A stretch of 64,000 nt of DNA from Chelatococcus sambhunathii. GTDB taxonomy: Bacteria; Pseudomonadota; Alphaproteobacteria; Rhizobiales; Beijerinckiaceae. Below the pieces are notes generated by a model, which searched no databases, had not been told where the DNA came from, and worked only from the letters and a program-made list of their open reading frames with translations. Positions 39,878 through 48,670 of the stretch are shown one piece after another (position 1 is the first letter of the stretch; each line of letters starts with the position of its first letter). The DNA lies in contig NZ_LIOL01000002.1 of NCBI RefSeq assembly GCF_001418005.1, positions 490,990-554,989 on the forward strand. The letters are read 5' to 3'. The position numbers were made by a program, and so were the translations under genes.

Positions 39878-40968
39878 GCCGCTCTCCCTGCCGCCTGTGC
39901 CGGCGTGCCGCGCACGAGCCGCACACGATAGGTGACGAGCGCGTCGGCCCCCAGGACACAGAACAGCAGGATGCCCTGGAAGGTGCGCGTCAGGTCGAAT
40001 GGCAGGCGCAGCGTGATCTGCGCCGCCTCGCCGCCGATGAAGGTCAGCGCCATGACGAGGCCGGCGAGCAGGATGCCGAAGGGATTGAGGCGCCCGAGGA
40101 AGGCGACGATGATCGCCGTGAAGCCGTAGCCCGGCGAGATCGAGGGCTTCAGCTGACCGATCTGGCCCGCGACCTCGACGATGCCGGCGAGCCCGGCGAG
40201 GCCGCCGGAAATGGCGAAGACGATGAAGGTCGTGCGCGGCTCGCTGAAGCCGGAAAAGCGTGCGGCGCGAGGCGCTTCGCCCGTGACCCTGAGGCGATAT
40301 CCGAAGATGGTGTGCCCCATCACGACAAAGGCGACGATGACGGCGACGAGCGCCATGAGGATGCCGACATGCAGACGCCCGCCGTCCGTGAGGAAGGGCA
40401 GCGTCGCCGCCTCGTCGAAGGTGACGGATTGGGGGAAGTTGAAGCCCTTGGGATCGCGCCAGGGCCCGCGCACCAGATAGTCGAGGATCAACTCGGCCAC
40501 GTAGACCAGCATCAGGCTGGTCAGAATCTCGCTGACGCCGAAGCGGGCGCGCAGGAAGGCGGGCACGCCCGCCCAGGCCATGCCGCCGAGCGTGCCGAGC
40601 AGCAGCATGGCCGGCAGCACCCAGGCGCCCGCGGCTGTTCCGTGCGTGGCGAGCGCGACGGTGCTGCCGCAAATGGCGCCGACCACGAACTGTCCCTCGG
40701 CGCCGATGTTCCACAGGTTGGCCCGGAAGCAGAAGGACAGGCCGATGGCGATGAGCACGAGCGGTGTCGCCTTCACGACCATCTCCTGCAGCGCCCATGG
40801 GTCGGACAAGGGCTGCAGCACATAAACGTCGAGCGCGGCGAGCGGCGAGCGGCCCATGGCCGCAATGACGATACCGCCGAGGAGAAAGGCGGCAGCCAGC
40901 GCCAGCACGGGCGCAAGGAGCCGCGCGATGGCCGAGGGCGCCGTGCGTTGTTGCAGCTCAATGCGCAT
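39874..40968 (-). CDS. ABC transporter permease, BMP/nucleoside type (first)
   Basis: Larger inner-membrane permease (364 aa, YufP/NupP-like). Motifs: CFRANLWNIGAEGQFVVGAI, PWRDPKGFNFPQSVTF and the ATPase-contact loop RVTGEAPRAARFSGF. About nine to ten hydrophobic segments. Overlaps the upstream ATPase by 11 bases and the downstream permease by 4, so the three are translationally coupled. Confidence 0.92.
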   Translation of the reverse strand: MRIELQQRTAPSAIARLLAPVLALAAAFLLGGIVIAAMGRSPLAALDVYVLQPLSDPWALQEMVVKATPLVLIAIGLSFCFRANLWNIGAEGQFVVGAICGSTVALATHGTAAGAWVLPAMLLLGTLGGMAWAGVPAFLRARFGVSEILTSLMLVYVAELILDYLVRGPWRDPKGFNFPQSVTFDEAATLPFLTDGGRLHVGILMALVAVIVAFVVMGHTIFGYRLRVTGEAPRAARFSGFSEPRTTFIVFAISGGLAGLAGIVEVAGQIGQLKPSISPGYGFTAIIVAFLGRLNPFGILLAGLVMALTFIGGEAAQITLRLPFDLTRTFQGILLFCVLGADALVTYRVRLVRGTPAQAAGRAA

Positions 40969-42580
40969 GGACGGTCCCCTTCGGTGCCGCAGCGCCCGCC
41001 ATGAGCAGGCCGACCGTCTCGCGGGTGAGGTCGCCCGTCGCCTCCGGCGCGCTCAGTTCACCGGCGTGGATGACGGCGATGCGGTCGGCGATCTCGAACA
41101 ATTCGTCGAGGTCCTGGCTGATGACGAGGACGGCGCTGCCGCTGCGGGCAAGATCGACCAACGCTTGGCGGATGAGCGCGGCGGCGCCAGCATCCACGCC
41201 CCACGTGGGCTGATTGACGACGAGCACGCCCGGCTCGCGCAGGATCTCGCGGCCGACGACGAATTTTTGCAGATTGCCGCCGGAAAGGGTACGAGCGCGC
41301 GGGTCCGCACCCTCCTTGCGCACGTCGAAGGTCTCGATGATGCGCGTCGCCAGTGCCCGCGTCGCGTCGGCGAGCACGAAGCCGCGCGAGACGAGGCCGC
41401 CGGTGCCGTGGCGTGAAAGCAAGGTGTTCTCCGCGAGGCGGTGGTCCGGCACCGCACCGTGGCCGAGCCGCTCCTCCGGCACGAAGGCGGCGCCCAGCCG
41501 CCGCCGCTCGGTTACACCGAGATGCCCGACGGGCTTACCATCGATGGTGACAACGTCCGGTGCAGCGGCGAGACGTTCGCCGGAGAGTGCGGCGAAAAGC
41601 TCCCCCTGGCCGTTGCCGGCAACCCCAGCGATGCCGAGGACTTCGCCCGCCCGCACGACGAGATCGATGTCCCGCAGCGCCTGGCCATGTGCCTTCTCAG
41701 GCGCGAGCGAGAGGCCGCGCACCAGGAGCCGCGGGGTGCCTTCGGCGGCGGCACGGCCGGCGACCACGTCGTGCAGCGCCGCGCCCACCATCAGGCCCGC
41801 AATCTCACGGGCGCTGACGGCGCGCGGGTCGATGGTAGCGACGACGCGGCCGGCACGCAGGATCGTGGCCGAAGAGCACAGCCGCCGCACCTCCTCGAGG
41901 CGATGCGAGATATAAAGGATAGCGCAGCCGCTCGCGGCCAGGCGTTCGAGCGTCACGAAAAGCCGGTCTGCCTCCTGCGGCGTCAACACGGAGGTCGGCT
42001 CGTCGAGCACGATCAGCCGCGGGTCCTGCAGCAGGCAGCGGATGATCTCGATACGCTGGCGCTCGCCTGCCGAGAGCGTCCACACCGGCCGGTCGAGGTC
42101 GACGGACAGGCCGTACTGGCCCGACACGTCCCGCGCCTTCGCGGCAACCTCGGCGAGCGACAGGTCGGGCGGCATGGCGGCGGCGATGTTCTCCGCCACC
42201 GTCAGGTTCTCGAACAGCGAGAAATGCTGGAAGACCATGCCGATGCCGAGCGCGCGAGCCTCCTGCGGCCCGGCAAGGCGCACCGGCTCGCCCCGCCAGC
42301 GGATCTCGCCCTGCGTCGGCTCAAGCAGTCCGTAGAGGATCTTGACGAGCGTCGACTTGCCCGCACCGTTCTCGCCGAGCAGGGCATGAATCTCGCCCGC
42401 CCGGATGGCGAGATCGATATGATCGTTGGCGACGAGCGAGCCGAAGATCTTGGTGATGCCGTGCATGGCGATGAGCGGCGGCCCCGTCTCATCCGCGCCC
42501 GCGCCCGCTGCTGCGTCCAACTCCGTCACGCCGCCCCGCCCCGTGTCTCGCCCCGCCCGCCGAGGCAGGATCCGTGCCAA
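40958..42580 (-). CDS. ABC transporter ATP-binding protein with two nucleotide-binding domains
   Basis: Drives the BMP-type importer. The 540-aa protein has two ABC domains. The first has Walker A GENGAGKSTLVK (about residue 70), signature LSAGERQRIEI and Walker B LIVLDEPTSVLTP. The second has a relaxed P-loop GVAGNGQGELF, signature LSGGNLQKFVVGREI and Walker B-like VLVVNQPTWGVD, where the usual Asp-Glu pair is changed, the normal asymmetry of YufO/NupO and RbsA-type proteins. Begins 11 bases after the quinone oxidoreductase, so it is probably in the same operon. Confidence 0.93.
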   Translation of the reverse strand: MARILPRRAGRDTGRGGVTELDAAAGAGADETGPPLIAMHGITKIFGSLVANDHIDLAIRAGEIHALLGENGAGKSTLVKILYGLLEPTQGEIRWRGEPVRLAGPQEARALGIGMVFQHFSLFENLTVAENIAAAMPPDLSLAEVAAKARDVSGQYGLSVDLDRPVWTLSAGERQRIEIIRCLLQDPRLIVLDEPTSVLTPQEADRLFVTLERLAASGCAILYISHRLEEVRRLCSSATILRAGRVVATIDPRAVSAREIAGLMVGAALHDVVAGRAAAEGTPRLLVRGLSLAPEKAHGQALRDIDLVVRAGEVLGIAGVAGNGQGELFAALSGERLAAAPDVVTIDGKPVGHLGVTERRRLGAAFVPEERLGHGAVPDHRLAENTLLSRHGTGGLVSRGFVLADATRALATRIIETFDVRKEGADPRARTLSGGNLQKFVVGREILREPGVLVVNQPTWGVDAGAAALIRQALVDLARSGSAVLVISQDLDELFEIADRIAVIHAGELSAPEATGDLTRETVGLLMAGAAAPKGTVHAH

Positions 42581-42591
42581 TGAAAGGTTGC

Positions 42592-43572
42592 TCAGGGCAG
42601 CAGCACCGTCGACCCGGTCGTCTGCCGCGCCTCGAGGCGGCGGTGCGCCTCGGCTGCCTCGGCGAGCGGCATGCGGGCGTGGATCGGGATCTTGACGACA
42701 CCGCTCTCGACCACATGGAAGAGATCGTTGCTCATCTCGACCACGTCCTCGTGCGTGGCCAGATGCGTGAACAGCGTCGGCCGGGTTGCGAAGAGCGAGC
42801 CCTTCTGCGCCAGGAGCAGAATGTCGAAGGCCTCGACGGGTCCCGAGGCGGAGCCGAAGCTGACAAAATAGCCGAAGCGGCGAAGACAGTCGAGCGAACC
42901 CGGGAAGGTGGCCTTGCCGACGCCGTCATAGACGACGTGGCACCCCTCGCCGCCCGTGATCTCCTTCACGCGGGCGACGAAGTCTTCCCTGCGGTAGTCG
43001 ATGACGTGGTCGCAGCCGTTGTGCCGTGCGAGCTCGGCCTTGTCCGGCGAGCCGACGGTGCCGATGACGGTGGCGCCAAGATGCTTCGCCCATTGGGTCA
43101 GGATGAGGCCGACGCCGCCCGCGGCTGCGTGGACGAGGATGGTGTGGCCAGCCTCGACGCGGAAGGTGCGGCGCAGCAGATATTGCGCCGTCAGGCCCTT
43201 CAGCATCATGGCCGCGCCCGTCTCGAAGTCGATGGCGCCGGGCAGGTGTACCAGGAATTGGGCCGGCACGATCCGCTCTTCGGCATAGGAGCCGAGCGTA
43301 GCAGCGTAGGCCACCCGGTCGCCGGGAGCGAAATCGCCGACGCCCTCGCCCACCGCCACAACCTCGCCGGCTCCTTCGTTGCCGGGCGTGAACGGCAGGC
43401 CCGGCGGCTTGTAGGCGCCGGTGCGGAAATAGACATCGATAAAATTGAGGCCGACTGCCATGTTGCGGACGCGGACCTCGCCGGGACCCGGCTGGCCGAT
43501 GTCGACATCCTCATAGACCAGCACCTCTGGCCCGCCGTGGCGGTGAATGCGGATTGCTTTCACGGCTTCCAT
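42592..43572 (-). CDS. NADPH:quinone oxidoreductase, zinc-independent MDR family
   Basis: Cytoplasmic medium-chain reductase related to QOR/zeta-crystallin, reducing quinones with NADPH. The 326-aa product has an N-terminal GroES-like domain (VGLNFIDVYFRTGAYKPPGL, TPGNEGAGEVVAVGEGV) and a Rossmann domain with HAAAGGVGLILTQWAKHLGA. Catalytic-zinc cysteines are absent, as in the QOR branch. It is the first gene of the leftward operon with the BMP importer, an unusual partner. Its start lies 11 bases from the inverted repeat at 43583-43607, which may control it. Confidence 0.92.
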   Translation of the reverse strand: MEAVKAIRIHRHGGPEVLVYEDVDIGQPGPGEVRVRNMAVGLNFIDVYFRTGAYKPPGLPFTPGNEGAGEVVAVGEGVGDFAPGDRVAYAATLGSYAEERIVPAQFLVHLPGAIDFETGAAMMLKGLTAQYLLRRTFRVEAGHTILVHAAAGGVGLILTQWAKHLGATVIGTVGSPDKAELARHNGCDHVIDYRREDFVARVKEITGGEGCHVVYDGVGKATFPGSLDCLRRFGYFVSFGSASGPVEAFDILLLAQKGSLFATRPTLFTHLATHEDVVEMSNDLFHVVESGVVKIPIHARMPLAEAAEAHRRLEARQTTGSTVLLP

Positions 43573-43582
43573 CCCTCGTGTT

Positions 43583-43607
43583 GCATTGCATGTTAGATAT
43601 GCAATGC
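43583..43607. promoter_or_regulatory. Inverted repeat GCATTGCAT-N7-ATGCAATGC
   Basis: Perfect 9-bp arms (43583-43591 and 43599-43607) around a 7-base spacer, just upstream of the quinone oxidoreductase. A further half-site GGCAATGC follows at about 43615. The symmetry and position suit a repressor operator; the protein is not encoded nearby. Confidence 0.6.
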
Positions 43608-43640
43608 CGTCGTAGGCAATGCGGCTCCGGGCTTATATAC

Positions 43641-43657
43641 TACAAATACATTTTGTA
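43641..43657. promoter_or_regulatory. Inverted repeat TACAAA-N5-TTTGTA and AT-rich promoter patch
   Basis: Perfect 6-bp arms (43641-43646 and 43652-43657) in a strikingly AT-rich stretch. It overlaps TATACT/TATAAG-like -10 boxes on both strands (about 43631-43641). It starts 23 bases before the sulP start and probably includes promoter and operator sequence. Confidence 0.45.
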
Positions 43658-43679
43658 ATTTGCGTCAGGATCAAACCCC

Positions 43680-45410
43680 ATGCTTCAGCAGGCAAAGACG
43701 TCACCGAGACCTTCGCCGAAGCCGTCTCCCAGCCTGCGGGACCTGTTCACGCCCAAGCTCGTCACCGTCCTGCGCGAGGGCTATGGCCTGCCGCAGCTGC
43801 GCGCCGACGCGCTGGCGGGCCTGACCGTCGCCATCGTCGCCCTACCCCTGTCGATGGCGATTGCCATCGCCTGCGGGGTGAGCCCGGACAAGGGCCTCGC
43901 CACCGCCATCATCGGCGGCTTTCTCATCTCCGCCTTCGGTGGCAGCCGCTTTCAGATCGGCGGCCCGGCCGGCGCCTTCATCGTGCTCGTGGCCGCCACC
44001 ATCGAGCGCCACGGCTATGACGGCTTCCTGCTCGCCACGATGATCGCCGGCCTCGTACTCGTCCTCATCGGCTTTCTTCGGCTCGGGACCTACATCAAGT
44101 ACATCCCGCATCCGGTGACGGTCGGTTTCAGCGCCGGCATCGCCGTCATCATCCTGGCGAGCCAGTTCAAGGAGCTCCTCGGCCTGACGCTGGCCGGGCC
44201 CGAGCCTGCGGCCCTCCTGCCGAAGGTCGAGGCGCTGTGGCAGGTGCGCGAGACGGCGAACGGGGCGACCATCGCCCTCGCCGTCGCCTCGATCGGCCTC
44301 ATCATCCTCGTGCGCCGCATCGATGCGCGGCTGCCGGCCTTCCTCATCGTGGTGCTTGCGGCCACCCTCGCCTCCTGGGCCTTCGGCCTGCCGGTCGAGA
44401 CCATCGGCTCGCGCTTCGGCGAGGTGCCGCGCGGCCTGCCGGCACCGAGCATGCCGGCCCTGTCGCTCGACAAGGTGCTCACCGTCCTGCCGGATGCGCT
44501 GGCGCTCGCGCTGCTCGGCGGCATCGAATCGCTCCTGTCGGCGGTGGTCGCCGACGGCATGACGGGGCGGCGCCACCGCTCGAACTGCGAGCTCGTCGCG
44601 CAGGGGCTCGCCAATATCGCGTCTCCGCTTTTCGGCGGCCTGACTGCGACGGGCACCATCGCCCGCACGGCAACGAACGTCCGCGCCGGCGCCATCGGGC
44701 CCGTTTCCGGCATGCTACACGCGCTCTTCCTGCTCGTCTTCATGCTGGTGGCGGCGCCACTCGCGGCCTATGTGCCGCTGGCCGCGCTCGGGGCTGTGCT
44801 CGCCGTGGTCGCCTGGAACATGGCCGAGCGGCACGCCTTCGCGTCGATCCTCACGCGCTCGCGCGGCGAGGCCGTGGTGCTGCTCGCCACCTTCCTCCTC
44901 ACCGTCTTCCGCGATCTGACAGAAGGCATCGCCGTCGGCGTCGTGCTCGGCAGCTTCCTCTTCATGCACCGCATGGGCGAGCTCGTCGCCGTGGAGCGGC
45001 ACGCCTCGCTCGGCATGGACGACGAGGCGGATGCGCCGGCCGGCGCGCGGGAAGCTTACGACAGTGGCCGCGTCGCCGATCCGGACGTCATCGTCTACAG
45101 CATCGCCGGCCCGCTCTTCTTCGCCGCCGCCGGCAACGTCGGCGCCATCCTGGAGCGCATCGGCAGCCGTCCCAAGACGCTGGTGCTCGATCTGTCGCAG
45201 GTGCCTTTCGCCGATTCGACAGCGGCCCGCGCGCTCCTGTCGATCGCCCGGGAGACAACGCGGCGCGGGGCCCGGCTCTACATCGCGGGCGCAAGCCCCT
45301 CTGTCAGGCGGGTTCTGGCGCACGAGGGGCTGAAGGTGCCGCTCGTGCGCTATGCCGCCACCGTCGCGGCGGCCCGCGACGCGGCAGGCCGGGCGCTCGC
45401 CACGCTCTGA
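43680..45410 (+). CDS. SulP-family inorganic anion transporter with STAS domain
   Basis: Inner-membrane carrier of the SLC26/SulP family, moving sulphate, bicarbonate or similar anions. 576 aa. The core has ADALAGLTVAIVALPLSMAI, the SulP signature SAFGGSRFQIGGPAGAFIVL, GGLTATGTIARTATNVRAGA and YVPLAALGAVLAVVAWNMAE. A cytoplasmic STAS domain occupies about 460-565 with LVLDLSQVPFADSTAARALL. Bicarbonate, sulphate or another anion cannot be chosen from sequence. It diverges from the quinone oxidoreductase and its stop abuts that of the convergent TerC gene. Confidence 0.93.
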   Translation: MLQQAKTSPRPSPKPSPSLRDLFTPKLVTVLREGYGLPQLRADALAGLTVAIVALPLSMAIAIACGVSPDKGLATAIIGGFLISAFGGSRFQIGGPAGAFIVLVAATIERHGYDGFLLATMIAGLVLVLIGFLRLGTYIKYIPHPVTVGFSAGIAVIILASQFKELLGLTLAGPEPAALLPKVEALWQVRETANGATIALAVASIGLIILVRRIDARLPAFLIVVLAATLASWAFGLPVETIGSRFGEVPRGLPAPSMPALSLDKVLTVLPDALALALLGGIESLLSAVVADGMTGRRHRSNCELVAQGLANIASPLFGGLTATGTIARTATNVRAGAIGPVSGMLHALFLLVFMLVAAPLAAYVPLAALGAVLAVVAWNMAERHAFASILTRSRGEAVVLLATFLLTVFRDLTEGIAVGVVLGSFLFMHRMGELVAVERHASLGMDDEADAPAGAREAYDSGRVADPDVIVYSIAGPLFFAAAGNVGAILERIGSRPKTLVLDLSQVPFADSTAARALLSIARETTRRGARLYIAGASPSVRRVLAHEGLKVPLVRYAATVAAARDAAGRALATL

Positions 45411-46151
45411 TCAGGCCTCTCCGCTCCCCCCGGCATGCCTGCGCCGCTTGCGACCAGCCATGACGTTGATCGCCTCGACGGCTGCCGCGAAGGCCATGGC
45501 CGAATAGATGTAGCCGCGAGGGATATGGATCTCGCCGCCTTCAGCCACCAGCGACACGCCGATGAGGATGAGGAAGGCCAGTGCCAGCATCTTCGTGGTG
45601 GGGTGGTGGGCGATGAAGCGGCTGACGGGCCCGGAGGCCGCATACATTACCGCCATGGCGATGACGACGGCGATGATCATGATCGATACGTCTTGGGCCA
45701 TGCCGATGGCCGTGACGATGGAATCGACCGAGAAGACGAGATCGATGACCGTGATCTGCGCGACGGCCGCCGTGAAGGCGCCCGGTGCCGCACTGCGCCG
45801 CTCGCTCTCGCCCGGCCCCTCCATCTCGGCGTGAATTTCGTGTGTCGCCTTGGCGATCAGGAACGCCCCGCCGACGATGAGGATGATGTCGCGCCAAGAG
45901 AAGCCATTGCCGAAAATGGTGAAGACCGGCTCCGTCAGGCGCATGATGGCCGTGAGCGCAAAAAGCAGCAAAACACGAAAGACGAGCGCGAGCAGGAGGC
46001 CGATGCGGCGGGCCCGCTCCGCCTGGTCGCGCGGCAGCTTCGATACCAGCACGGAGATGAACACGACATTGTCGATGCCGAGCACGATCTCCATGGCCGA
46101 GAGCGTGACGAGCGCGGCCCAGCCGGCGGGATTGGCCACCCATTCGAACAT
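45411..46151 (-). CDS. TerC-family integral membrane protein
   Basis: Member of the TerC/Alx family, implicated in metal (manganese) export. I start it at 46151 (MFEWVANPAGWAALVTLSAM), 246 aa; upstream codons are hydrophilic and not family-like. Conserved acidic transmembrane motifs are EIVLGIDNVVFISVL and DLVFSVDSIVTAIGMAQ. There are seven hydrophobic segments. The stop codon directly abuts the convergent sulP stop with no base between. Confidence 0.92.
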   Translation of the reverse strand: MFEWVANPAGWAALVTLSAMEIVLGIDNVVFISVLVSKLPRDQAERARRIGLLLALVFRVLLLFALTAIMRLTEPVFTIFGNGFSWRDIILIVGGAFLIAKATHEIHAEMEGPGESERRSAAPGAFTAAVAQITVIDLVFSVDSIVTAIGMAQDVSIMIIAVVIAMAVMYAASGPVSRFIAHHPTTKMLALAFLILIGVSLVAEGGEIHIPRGYIYSAMAFAAAVEAINVMAGRKRRRHAGGSGEA

Positions 46152-46323
46152 GCAGGAAAGCTCCGTCTCGAATCGCTCGGTCCGGCAGGAAAGCATGGCC
46201 CGGAAGCCGCGACAATCCGGCCATTGTGGCATGCGGTAGCCGGCCTCTGGCATCCGCGCCCAGCTTGCGGTAGCTCAGAGGTCGACGTGCGGCGCAAGGC
46301 GCGGCCGAGTTGGAGGACATGCG

Positions 46324-47559
46324 ATGGCGAAGCGGAAAGTCCCGGCGGCGGACGCCGATGTCATCGTCGTCGGGCCCGGCCCAGCCGGCCTCGCCCTCGC
46401 CATCGCACTGGCTCAGGAAGGCCTCCGCACCACGCTCGTCGGGGAGGTGCGCACGGCGCGCGACGGGCGCACGGTGGCGCTGCTCGATGCCTCCATCCGC
46501 CTGCTCGATGCCATCGGCGCCTGGCACGGCCTGCAGATGCAGGCGGCCCCCATGGCGCACATGCGCCTCATCGATGCGACGGACAACCTCTTCCGCCCGC
46601 CGCCGGTGACCTTCAACGCCGGCGAGATCGGCCTCGACGCCTTCGGCTACAACATCGAGAACGCGACATTGGTCGCGGGCCTTGCTACCCTCGCGGACAA
46701 TACGCGGGGCCTCGCGCGCGTGGCTGCGTCCGCCACCGCCTTCACCGCCGGCGCCGACCTCGCCGAAGCGAGCCTGGACGACGGCCGCATCCTTAGGGCG
46801 CCCCTCGTCGTGGCGGCCGACGGACGCAACTCGCGCATGCGGGCCGACGCGGGCATCGACATCCGCGAATGGTCCTATCCGCAGACGGCGCTGACAGCGA
46901 TCCTCGCGCACAGCCGCGACCACCGCGACACGTCGACGGAGTTCCACACCCGCTCGGGGCCCTTCACGCTGGTGCCGCTGCCGGGGCTACGCTCCAGCCT
47001 CGTGTGGGTATGCAGCCCTGAGCAGGCGGAGACGCTCGCGGCGCGTGACGACGAAAGCTTCGCGCTTGCCGTCGAGCGGCAGGCGCGGTCCATGCTCGGG
47101 CGTATGCGCGTCGAGGGCGGACGCGGGCGCGTGCCGATGAGCGGCCTTTCGGTCGCGCGTTTCACCGCCGATCGCATCGCCGTCGCCGGCGAGGCGGCCC
47201 ACGTCTTTCCGCCCATCGGCGCACAGGGCCTCAATCTCGGCATGCGCGACGTCGCCAACCTGCGCGATGCCGTGGTCGATGCGCGCACGCGCGGCCTCGA
47301 CATCGGCAGCCCGGAAGCCCTCGGAGCCTACGAACGCGGCCGGCGGCTCGACGTGCGCCTCAGGACGACGGGCGTCGACGCGCTGAACCGGACGCTGCTC
47401 GCCCATTTCCTCCCGGCCGACCTCCTGCGCGGCGCCGGCCTCATCGCGCTCGATCTCATCGGGCCGCTGCGCCGCTTCGTCATGCGCGAGGGGCTCGCCC
47501 CGCACGCGCGCCTGCCGCGGCTGATGTCCCGCGCCGGGGCTGCCGACCCGCTATTGTGA
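46324..47559 (+). CDS. FAD-dependent UbiH/UbiF-type hydroxylase
   Basis: Flavin monooxygenase of the ubiquinone-ring hydroxylase group, 411 aa. Visible: the FAD dinucleotide motif VIVVGPGPAGLALAIALAQE near the N-terminus, the DG motif VVAADGRNSRMR, and the second FAD motif VAGEAAHVFPPIGAQGLNLG (GE in place of the more common GD). Hydroxylation of a ubiquinone precursor is likely, but which ring position cannot be read; alphaproteobacteria vary in which Ubi hydroxylases (UbiL, UbiM and others) they carry. An AGGACATGCG leader with GGAG supports the start. Overlaps the convergent CoA-transferase by 9 bases. Confidence 0.88.
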   Translation: MAKRKVPAADADVIVVGPGPAGLALAIALAQEGLRTTLVGEVRTARDGRTVALLDASIRLLDAIGAWHGLQMQAAPMAHMRLIDATDNLFRPPPVTFNAGEIGLDAFGYNIENATLVAGLATLADNTRGLARVAASATAFTAGADLAEASLDDGRILRAPLVVAADGRNSRMRADAGIDIREWSYPQTALTAILAHSRDHRDTSTEFHTRSGPFTLVPLPGLRSSLVWVCSPEQAETLAARDDESFALAVERQARSMLGRMRVEGGRGRVPMSGLSVARFTADRIAVAGEAAHVFPPIGAQGLNLGMRDVANLRDAVVDARTRGLDIGSPEALGAYERGRRLDVRLRTTGVDALNRTLLAHFLPADLLRGAGLIALDLIGPLRRFVMREGLAPHARLPRLMSRAGAADPLL

Positions 47560-48660
47560 CGCGGGCTTGAGCGCCGGCACCGGGCGCTGCTCGTCGCGGG
47601 CGCGCCGCAGCTGCGGGTCGATCGGCACGGCGGCGAGCGGAATGCGGCTGCCGTCGGGCGTCGCCGCGGTCGCTCCCATGAGCCCGCGAGCCGTGAAATG
47701 CGGGTCGCGCACCGCCTCGTCGAGACTGGCCACCACCGTGCAGCAGCAGTCGAGCGGGGTGAGGCGCCGGCGCCACTCGTCCGCGTCCTGCGCAGCGATA
47801 CGTTCAGTGATCGCCGCACGCGTCGCCGCCGGATCGCGCCGGTCGTCCCGGAGGGCCTCCGGCAGGTCGAGCGCACCGCAGAAGGTGTCCCAAAACTTCT
47901 GCTCCAGCGCCCCCACGGCGAGGAAGCGCCCGTCGCGGGTGGCATAGAGGCCGTAGCGCGGCGAGCCGCCGGCAAGGACATTCTCCCCCGCTCCCGGGAA
48001 ACGGCCGGTGGCGTGGCCCTGGGCGAGGCCATACCAGGCGAAGGTGAACATCGCGTCGCTCATGGCGATGTCGAGGTGCATGCCCTCGCCGGTGAGGTCG
48101 CGCCGGCGCAGGGCAAGAAGGATGTTGAGCACCGCCGGCAGCGAGCCGCCGCCGATGTCGGCCGCCAGCATCGGCGGCACCGTCGGGCTCCGCGTCGTGC
48201 CGGGGCTGAGCGACAGGAGCCCCGCCACGGCGGCATAGTTGAGGTCGTGGCCCGCCTCCTGCGCCCGCGGCCCCTCCTGCCCGAAGCCGGTGATGGAGCA
48301 GTAGACGAGGCGCGGGTTGATGACCTTCAGCGCCTCGTAGCCGAGGCCGAGCTTCGCCATGACGCCCGGGCGGAACTGCTCGACGAGAATATCCGCCCGC
48401 TCGACGAGGGGGCGCAGCGCCGCCCGCTGGTCCGGGTTCTTCAGGTCGAGGGCGATGCTGCGCTTGCCGGCGTTGAGGACGGCGAAGGGCGCCGAAGTCT
48501 CGCCGAGCTGCGGCGGGAAGTGCCGCATGTCGTCGCCCTGCGGCTTTTCCACCTTGATCACCTCGGCCCCGGCCTCGGCGAGCATAAGGGTCGCCAGCGG
48601 CCCCGGTAGCAGGGTCGAGAAATCGAGGACGACGAGGCCCTCGAGCGGCAGATGCGCCAT
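47551..48660 (-). CDS. CaiB/BaiF-family CoA-transferase or 2-methylacyl-CoA racemase
   Basis: Class III CoA-transferase fold, 369 aa. N-terminal LEGLVVLDFSTLLPGPLATL and NAGKRSIALDLKNP are family signatures. Asp139 in the segment AGHDLNYAAVAG aligns with the catalytic aspartate; the GHDxNY form is typical of alpha-methylacyl-CoA racemases, so a racemase is as likely as a transferase. It lies 10 bases downstream of the AEC carrier on the same strand and near the malyl-CoA lyase, so it may act on a C4-C5 dicarboxylic acid or its CoA ester. Confidence 0.88.
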   Translation of the reverse strand: MAHLPLEGLVVLDFSTLLPGPLATLMLAEAGAEVIKVEKPQGDDMRHFPPQLGETSAPFAVLNAGKRSIALDLKNPDQRAALRPLVERADILVEQFRPGVMAKLGLGYEALKVINPRLVYCSITGFGQEGPRAQEAGHDLNYAAVAGLLSLSPGTTRSPTVPPMLAADIGGGSLPAVLNILLALRRRDLTGEGMHLDIAMSDAMFTFAWYGLAQGHATGRFPGAGENVLAGGSPRYGLYATRDGRFLAVGALEQKFWDTFCGALDLPEALRDDRRDPAATRAAITERIAAQDADEWRRRLTPLDCCCTVVASLDEAVRDPHFTARGLMGATAATPDGSRIPLAAVPIDPQLRRARDEQRPVPALKPASQ

Positions 48661-48670
48661 GAATTACCCC

